Assembly: GCA_964441275.1 (NCBI GenBank) | Contig: CAYTUG010000009.1 | Coordinates: 1-64,000 of the forward strand | Origin: SZUA-584 sp964441275 | GTDB taxonomy: Bacteria; Bacillota; Clostridia; Christensenellales; SZUA-584 | Direction of reading: 5' to 3' | DNA length: 64,000 bases | Made by a program: the position numbers and the translations under genes | Shown: positions 58,547 to 64,000 of the stretch, one piece after another | Layout of the letters: each line of letters opens with the position of its first letter | How positions within the stretch are numbered: the stretch's first letter is position 1 | Notes under the pieces: generated by a model | The model's database searches: none | What the model saw: only the letters and a program-made list of their open reading frames with translations | What the model was told of the DNA's origin: nothing

Positions 58547-61500
58547 TTAACTCTCGTTGGCCGCTTGTTCTTTTTTTATGTAACAGCCGCCAATATCGTG
58601 CAAAAAATACAGCAACGCATCGAGCGCCTTGTGCCTTGGCGCCTGAAACACAATAAAGGGCGGCTCCGCAGACCTTAGCTGTGCATCGGGATATTTCTTA
58701 AGTTTCCTCAACAGCGCATTGGCGTCTATTTCGCAATGTTGTGCATATTTTAAAACAAATGTGTAACCGTTGCGCACTACCGAACTAAACCCGGCTTTTG
58801 AGGCGCAATACTTAACAACCGATATCAGCAAAAGGTTCTCCACCGGGCGCGGCGGTTTTCCGTAACGGTCTATCAATTCTTCTTTTAGCTGTTTTGCGCT
58901 GCGCGCACCCTCAATTGCAGCTATTCTTTTATAGATTTCTATCCGCTGCATATCATCGGCAATATATCCGGCAGGCACATGCGCATCAAGCTTTATCTCG
59001 ACCGACGTTTCGGAAGGCCGTTCAATACGCTCGCCCTTTATTTCGGCCACAGCTTCGCGCATAAACCTGCAATACATATCGTAGCCTACCGCCGCCATTT
59101 GCCCCGATTGCTCCGGCCCTAAAAGGTTGCCTGCCCCTCTTATCTCTAAGTCTCTCATCGCTATTTTAAACCCTGCTCCAAGCTCGGTAAATTCTGCAAT
59201 GGTCGCAAGCCTTTTTTCCGCCTCGGGAGTCATCTTTGACCCGGGAAGATAAGTCAAATAAGCGTAGGAGTTTTTTTCTGCCCGCCCGACGCGCCCTTTA
59301 ATCTGATACAGTTGTCCTAAACCGAATTTATCCGCTTCGTAAATAATTACAGTATTAACATTTGGTATGTCTATCCCCGATTCTATTATGGTGGTACACA
59401 AAAGCACATCGTATTTGCGCGATAAAAAGTCTACCATCACGTCTTCGATTACATTATCGCTCATTCGGCCATGCGCCATGGCAACCCGCGCTTGCGGAAC
59501 ATGCTTGCCAAGCTCTTTTGCAAGCCTATCCATAAGCTCTATACGCCTGCACACAAAATAGGTTTGGCCACCGCGCCGCATTTCGCGCAAAACGGCATCG
59601 CGAATAAGCGTATGGCTGTATTCTAACACATAGCTTTCGGGCGGCTTGCGCTCTTCCGGCGGCGTATCTATCATGCTAAGATCGCGCATCCCCGTAAGCG
59701 CCATCTGCAACGTGCGGGGGATAGGAGTTGCGGAAAGGGTTAATACGTCTATGTGCCGCTTAATATCCTTTATGCGCTCCTTGTGCGAAACCCCAAACCG
59801 CTGTTCTTCGTCTATCACGAGCAACCCCAAGTTTAGAAATTTTATGTCCGGGGACAGCAGTTTGTGCGTGCCTATAAGTATATCCACTGTTCCGGCAGAT
59901 ACGCCGGCAAGTATGCGCTTTAGCTCTGATGCGCTTGTATAGCGCGATACGGTTTCTATCGTTACTGCGAATTGCGAAAAGCGTTCGGCAAACGTGTTAT
60001 GGTGCTGCCTTGCAAGCAATGTTGTCGGGACAAGCACGGCGCACTGGCGTTCTTCCATAACCGCTTTGAAACAAGCCCTCATGGCCACCTCGGTTTTTCC
60101 GTACCCTACATCGCCCAAAAGCAGCCTGTCCATAATTTTTTCGCTTTGCATGTCGTTTTTTATATCTATAATGCTTTTCTGCTGCCCTTCGGTTTCTTCA
60201 TACGTAAATGCGTCCTCAAACTGTTTTTGCCAAAGGGTATCAGGGCCATAGCTGTAACCCTTTTTTACAAGGCGCTCGCTATATATGGAAACAAGGTCTT
60301 GCGCAAGCTTTTTCACCGCTTTTTTTACACGCGCTTTTGTTCGGCTCCATTCGCGCCCGCCTAATTTGCTGAGACTTTCGCCTTCTCCGCCCAAATATTT
60401 TTGTATTCTGTCTATCTGGTCGGTCGGGATGAACAATTTATCGTTATTGCGGTATAGCAGTTCGATATAATCTCTTGAAACATTTTGTACACTGCGCTTA
60501 ACAAGCCCTAAAAAACGTCCTTTGCCGTGAATGTCATGCACAACTATATCGCCCGGTTTCAAGTCGGTAAACACGTCAAGATGTTTTCCCGAAGCCGCAG
60601 ACTTTTTCTTTCTTACGTACCCGTAAATATCTTTTTCGCCTAAAAAATACGCTTTTTGCTCGCAAAGTTCAAACCCCGCAAACAGCTTATGCTCAAATGT
60701 GCCCGCCTCGCCTTTGTTAAGCGCCCTGTTGTTTTGGATATACGGCGCCGCAAGTTTATCGTCCGTCAGCTCAGCGGAAAGGCGCTGGGCGCGCGATGCG
60801 TTTGCGCAGTAAAGATATATGCGCCAACCCGCGGCGGCGCGCTCTTTAATGTCCTTTTGCATAAAGCTGATGCTGCGGTTATACGCAACGGCATTCTTAG
60901 TGCTGAGCGTTATTTGCGATTTTACTTCAAGCGGAGATTTAGCTATAGCGCATAGGTCAATAACTGTGTTATTTAAAGATTGAACATACTCATGCGAAAA
61001 ATAAAGAGAGCTTTGCTCCGGCAAAGCCTCCTGCTCGTCAATCAAATCCATAAGCCTTGATGTAAAATCCTGTTCGCGCTGTTTTGCCGCTGCCTTAACA
61101 TGTTTATAATCGTCATAAATATATATTGCGGCGTTTAAATAATCAGCAAGGCAATGCTCGCAAAATAAATGTGCGTAGTTTTCTATATCTTCAAAATATC
61201 TGCGGTTGGAAAGCTGGCTTACGTAATGATTATACCGTGCCGATAACTGCGCATTTATTGCCCGGGCGCTTGAGAAAAATTCTATTCCTTTTTTTGCGGA
61301 CGATTCGTTAATCGCCAACTCAACCGCGGGCGGAAAACAAGCTGAGGTTAATTCCTCACGTCCCCGGCGCTGGCTGACAGGGTCAAATGTGCGGATACTT
61401 TCAATCAGGACATCAAAAAAATCTAAACGGTAGGGCGCACAGGCGCCGGGGCAAAACACGTCTACTATTTCTCCGCGCCGCGCAACCTGACCTGCAGTTT

Positions 61501-61987
61501 CAACGGACGAAACGCGCTCATACCCGTTTAAAACCAAGTTTTGCACAAGTGCGGTTGGGTCGCAGCGCTCACCCTTGCTAGCAGTAATATGCGCGCCTTT
61601 AAAATCGTCAACGGGCACAAGCCGGGCAGCAAGCGCTTCCTCGCTTAAAAACACCGTTTTTGCACTGCCCGCCAAAAGCTTTGAAATGCCGTTAATACGT
61701 GCAAACATATTATCTCTGCTGCGCGCATAACTTGGTCTTAATTGCAAAGCTCTGCGCGGCAGATAAACCGCGCCATCAAAGACGCTTGAATAGCTTTGCG
61801 CAATTTCATCCGTTGCGCACACAAATACAACCGTACGATTTGTATTTTTGGATAAAGCTTGGGCAATGTGTGGCTTAACGCTGTCCGCAACGCCATAAAG
61901 AGCGCAAGGCACAAGCTTTTGGTCGAGCGCTTTTTGCAGCTGCAGAAACGCCTGCGTATTATTTATGTGCTGTTCAATATGTGTCAT
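58547..61987 (-). CDS. mfd: Transcription-repair coupling factor Mfd
   Basis: Mfd removes RNA polymerase stalled at DNA damage and recruits UvrA. The 1146-residue product has the UvrB-homology N-terminal region (GYERVSSVETAGQVARRGEIVDVFCPG). The RNA-polymerase-interacting domain includes DIVVHDIHGKGRFLGL, and the RecG-like motor has Walker A LLLGDVGYGKTEVAMRA and box LVIDEEQRFGVSHKE. The IKGRVGRAEKNSYAYL block and the C-terminal TRCF domain are present. Length is normal. The start ATG is three bases after the pth stop and has no evident ribosome site, suggesting translational coupling. Confidence 0.96.
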   Translation of the reverse strand: MTHIEQHINNTQAFLQLQKALDQKLVPCALYGVADSVKPHIAQALSKNTNRTVVFVCATDEIAQSYSSVFDGAVYLPRRALQLRPSYARSRDNMFARINGISKLLAGSAKTVFLSEEALAARLVPVDDFKGAHITASKGERCDPTALVQNLVLNGYERVSSVETAGQVARRGEIVDVFCPGACAPYRLDFFDVLIESIRTFDPVSQRRGREELTSACFPPAVELAINESSAKKGIEFFSSARAINAQLSARYNHYVSQLSNRRYFEDIENYAHLFCEHCLADYLNAAIYIYDDYKHVKAAAKQREQDFTSRLMDLIDEQEALPEQSSLYFSHEYVQSLNNTVIDLCAIAKSPLEVKSQITLSTKNAVAYNRSISFMQKDIKERAAAGWRIYLYCANASRAQRLSAELTDDKLAAPYIQNNRALNKGEAGTFEHKLFAGFELCEQKAYFLGEKDIYGYVRKKKSAASGKHLDVFTDLKPGDIVVHDIHGKGRFLGLVKRSVQNVSRDYIELLYRNNDKLFIPTDQIDRIQKYLGGEGESLSKLGGREWSRTKARVKKAVKKLAQDLVSIYSERLVKKGYSYGPDTLWQKQFEDAFTYEETEGQQKSIIDIKNDMQSEKIMDRLLLGDVGYGKTEVAMRACFKAVMEERQCAVLVPTTLLARQHHNTFAERFSQFAVTIETVSRYTSASELKRILAGVSAGTVDILIGTHKLLSPDIKFLNLGLLVIDEEQRFGVSHKERIKDIKRHIDVLTLSATPIPRTLQMALTGMRDLSMIDTPPEERKPPESYVLEYSHTLIRDAVLREMRRGGQTYFVCRRIELMDRLAKELGKHVPQARVAMAHGRMSDNVIEDVMVDFLSRKYDVLLCTTIIESGIDIPNVNTVIIYEADKFGLGQLYQIKGRVGRAEKNSYAYLTYLPGSKMTPEAEKRLATIAEFTELGAGFKIAMRDLEIRGAGNLLGPEQSGQMAAVGYDMYCRFMREAVAEIKGERIERPSETSVEIKLDAHVPAGYIADDMQRIEIYKRIAAIEGARSAKQLKEELIDRYGKPPRPVENLLLISVVKYCASKAGFSSVVRNGYTFVLKYAQHCEIDANALLRKLKKYPDAQLRSAEPPFIVFQAPRHKALDALLYFLHDIGGCYIKKEQAANES

Positions 61988-61990
61988 ATT

Positions 61991-62593
61991 TTAATTATAG
62001 TTGTTTTGCGCTTCGTTTACTCCGGCTTTTAGTATCGTTTCCACTGCGTCAGCCGCTTTTAAAAGCGTTTCGAATGCAGCGTTTTTATCGCTATGTTCGG
62101 ACATTACGTAATCAACTATATCGCTTTTCGGCTTGCCTATTCCGACTCTCACTCTTGCAAAATCATCTGTGTTGAGCGAATAGATTACAGACTTCATACC
62201 GTTGTGAGAGCCCGCGCCGCCGCTCGATTTAACCCTTACCGCGCCCGATTTTATATCTACATCGTCGTATATCAATATAAGCTGGCAGGCGCGCACGCCA
62301 AGCGATTTTGAAATAGCTTTTACGCTTTCGCCCGAGCGGTTCATATACGTCTGCGGCATACAAAGCAAAACCTTATTCGCGCCTATTTTGCCTTTCCCTA
62401 TTTTTGCACCGTATTTATGAATATTTAAGCTGATGCCGTGACGCTGTGCAAGCACCGACACCACGTCAAACCCGGCATTGTGCCTTGTGTGTGCGTATTT
62501 GTTCCCCGGGTTGCCAAGCCCTATTATATAAAAATCTGCCGCCAAATCGGCGGCGGCTTTTCCGCGTTTGAAAGCGGCAAATAATCTGCGCAT
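61991..62593 (-). CDS. pth: Peptidyl-tRNA hydrolase
   Basis: Pth frees tRNA from peptidyl-tRNA that drops off ribosomes. The 200-residue product has YIIGLGNPGNKYAHTRHNAGFDVV with the catalytic His, LLCMPQTYMNRSGESV, LIYDDVDIKSGAVRVKSSGGAGSHNGMKS in outline, and DFARVRVGIG. The ATG at 62593 has GGAGGG upstream and is preferred over the longer frame to 62686, which would overlap glmU. About 20 residues precede the conserved core, somewhat more than usual. It stands between glmU and mfd as in other Firmicutes. Confidence 0.95.
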   Translation of the reverse strand: MRRLFAAFKRGKAAADLAADFYIIGLGNPGNKYAHTRHNAGFDVVSVLAQRHGISLNIHKYGAKIGKGKIGANKVLLCMPQTYMNRSGESVKAISKSLGVRACQLILIYDDVDIKSGAVRVKSSGGAGSHNGMKSVIYSLNTDDFARVRVGIGKPKSDIVDYVMSEHSDKNAAFETLLKAADAVETILKAGVNEAQNNYN

Positions 62594-62619
62594 GTGCCCT
62601 CCGCTCTGTTGCCGGTTTT

Positions 62620-63990
62620 TTATTTTTCTTCCCGCCTTCTTTTTGCCCACCCGGGTATCGTGCGCTGGCGGGAACGCGCAACACACAAAGCATCAGGTTC
62701 GACATCGGTGGTCACCGTAGAGCCGGCGGCGACGTACGCCCCCTCGCCTACTGTAACCGGGGCAATAAGGTTAACGTTACATCCTACAAACGCATTTTTG
62801 CCAACTGCGGTAAAGCCCTTTTTCTTTCCGTCATAGTTGACAAAAACAACTCCGCATCCTATGTTGGCGTTCTCGCCTATCTCTCCGTCGCCAACGTACG
62901 AGAGATGCGAAACTTTTGCGCCGTCCATTATATTGCAGTTCTTAACCTCCACAAAATCGCCTATGCGGCATCCGTTTCCTACTGTGCTGTTTGGTCTAAG
63001 GTAGGCGTAGGGCCCTATCGTTGAGCCGTTTCCGACAACCGATTGCAAGATAACGGAGTTTTGCACTACCGTATCGCAACCTATAACGCTGTCGCTGATT
63101 CGGCTGCCCGGGTATAATACCGCGCCCTGTTTTATTTTGGTGCTGCCTTCAAGAATAACCCCCGGATATATTGTCACATCCTGTTCAACCTCAACGCCCG
63201 CATCAATGTATGTATTTTGCGGGTCTATCAGGGTTACTCCGTCTATCATAAGGTTGTTGTTTATCCTTTCGCGCAGCATCTTTGCCGCAACCGAAAGCTG
63301 CAACTTATCGTTTACCCCTAAGCCCTCGCTGCTTTCTTCTAAAACTACCGCGTCAACCGGGTTTCCCTTTCTTGAGATGTATTCAATACAATCGGTAAGA
63401 TAATATTCGTTCTGCGAGTTTTCGTTTTTGATATTGCTCAGCGCTTCGACAAGCAACGGAATATTAAAACAGTATACCGACAGGTTTACCTCCCGGATTT
63501 TCTTCTGTTCGTCTGTGGCGTCAGAGTGCTCGACTATACGCAAAACTCCGGTTTTGTCCCTTAATATGCGCCCGTACCCTGCGGGGTTGTCTGCAAGCGC
63601 TGTAAGCAGGCACACGCCAAGCCTTTCGCTCTTTGCCTTATTGGCCAACATCTTGAGCGTTTTGGGGCGTATAAGAGGCATATCTGCGGCTATTATCAGG
63701 ACGTAGCCGTCTCCGACAAGGTGTTCGCTTGCGCATTTAACCGCATGCCCGGATCCAAGAGGCTGTTCCTGTACGGCATAAATTACCCGGCTGCCAAACA
63801 GCTTTGAAAATTTTTCTGTATCCGGGTTGGTAACTAAAATTGGGGCTGACCCTGTCGCCTCGGCGGCAGACTCAACAACCCATTCGCAAAGCGCCTTGCC
63901 CGCCAATCGGTGCAATACCTTTTGAAGCGATGATTTCATTCTTTTGCCCTGACCTGCGGCAAGAACCACCGATAAGCAGCTATCTTTCAT
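62620..63990 (-). CDS. glmU: Bifunctional GlmU (UDP-GlcNAc pyrophosphorylase/GlcN-1-P acetyltransferase)
   Basis: GlmU makes UDP-N-acetylglucosamine for peptidoglycan. The 456-residue product has the N-terminal nucleotidyltransferase with VVLAAGQGKRMKSSLQKVLHRLAGK, EQPLGSGHAV and IIAADMPLIRP. The C-terminal left-handed beta helix is visible as repeated hexapeptides (GSTIGPYAYLRPNSTVGNGC) and contains the acetyltransfer site VSHLSYVGDGEIG and GCGVVFVNYDGKKK. Length is usual. The start lies ten bases from the window edge with GAGAG before it, so its upstream partner is not seen. It is followed by pth and mfd. Confidence 0.96.
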   Translation of the reverse strand: MKDSCLSVVLAAGQGKRMKSSLQKVLHRLAGKALCEWVVESAAEATGSAPILVTNPDTEKFSKLFGSRVIYAVQEQPLGSGHAVKCASEHLVGDGYVLIIAADMPLIRPKTLKMLANKAKSERLGVCLLTALADNPAGYGRILRDKTGVLRIVEHSDATDEQKKIREVNLSVYCFNIPLLVEALSNIKNENSQNEYYLTDCIEYISRKGNPVDAVVLEESSEGLGVNDKLQLSVAAKMLRERINNNLMIDGVTLIDPQNTYIDAGVEVEQDVTIYPGVILEGSTKIKQGAVLYPGSRISDSVIGCDTVVQNSVILQSVVGNGSTIGPYAYLRPNSTVGNGCRIGDFVEVKNCNIMDGAKVSHLSYVGDGEIGENANIGCGVVFVNYDGKKKGFTAVGKNAFVGCNVNLIAPVTVGEGAYVAAGSTVTTDVEPDALCVARSRQRTIPGWAKRRREEK

Positions 63991-64000
63991 TGTAACTCTC

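Overview
The window is a dense stretch of chromosome from an anaerobic, endospore-forming member of the Clostridia (Firmicutes). The spore-former call rests on spoIIR, sleB-ypeB, spo0A and a SPOCS/LysM protein. The anaerobe call rests on a V/A-type ATPase with Na+-site residues and on an acyl-CoA dehydrogenase with an EtfB and a ferredoxin-domain EtfA. Isoprenoids come from the MEP pathway (ispDF fusion, ispE). No gene identifies genus or species; the organism looks like an uncultured gut-type clostridium. TTG and GTG starts are frequent, and AAGGAG-like ribosome sites precede most genes.

Layout. 1-3520 (+): a terminator at the left edge, a lipoprotein, spoIIR, and the germination pair sleB-ypeB. 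3609-13243 (-): one long run rpiB-upp followed by V-ATPase genes H-I-K-E-C-F-A-B-D. 13418-15505 (+): an atypical amino-acid kinase and a recF away from dnaA/dnaN. 15492-21985 (-): radC, a GNAT enzyme, rqcP, ispDF, leuS, queT and a ZIP metal transporter. 22234-22483 (+): a structured non-coding RNA with a perfect consensus promoter and its own terminator, possibly raiA-like; I consider it the most interesting element here. 22596-27973: a GNAT-like protein, rsmG, ispE, a QueG-like protein, a lipoprotein, a TtcA-like enzyme and a small membrane protein. 28082-35135 (+): metK, recD2, comF, an aminotransferase and the SPOCS/LysM protein.

35204-42353 (-): the replication/signalling run spo0A, MazG-like, yybS, gdpP, rplI, dnaB, preceded by a Myb-like DNA-binding protein. 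42566-49133: an unrecognised protein, ilvE, uppP, a PepV-like dipeptidase, a conserved small protein, tRNA-Leu(GAG), a dead XRE regulator, tRNA-Ala(GGC), a UPF0316 protein and an ACT protein. 49135-55112 is the accessory part: a lipoprotein serpin, an Ig-like lipoprotein, an ABC exporter cut off and fused to a transposase tail, a lone isopropylmalate/isocitrate-type dehydrogenase, a membrane protein with a (PTKTPA)n tail, and a frameshifted adhesin/sortase relic. Two copies of an IS-end-like sequence flank its second half. 55234-58471 (+): the bcd-etfB-etfA operon. 58547-63990 (-): glmU, pth, mfd.

How the parts fit. The ATPase, the flavin-based redox operon and the MEP/queuosine genes describe energy and cofactor housekeeping. 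spo0A, gdpP (c-di-AMP), spoIIR, the SPOCS protein and sleB-ypeB cover entry into, progress through and exit from sporulation. Family calls come from reading the translated sequence and from knowledge of the families; no database search was run.
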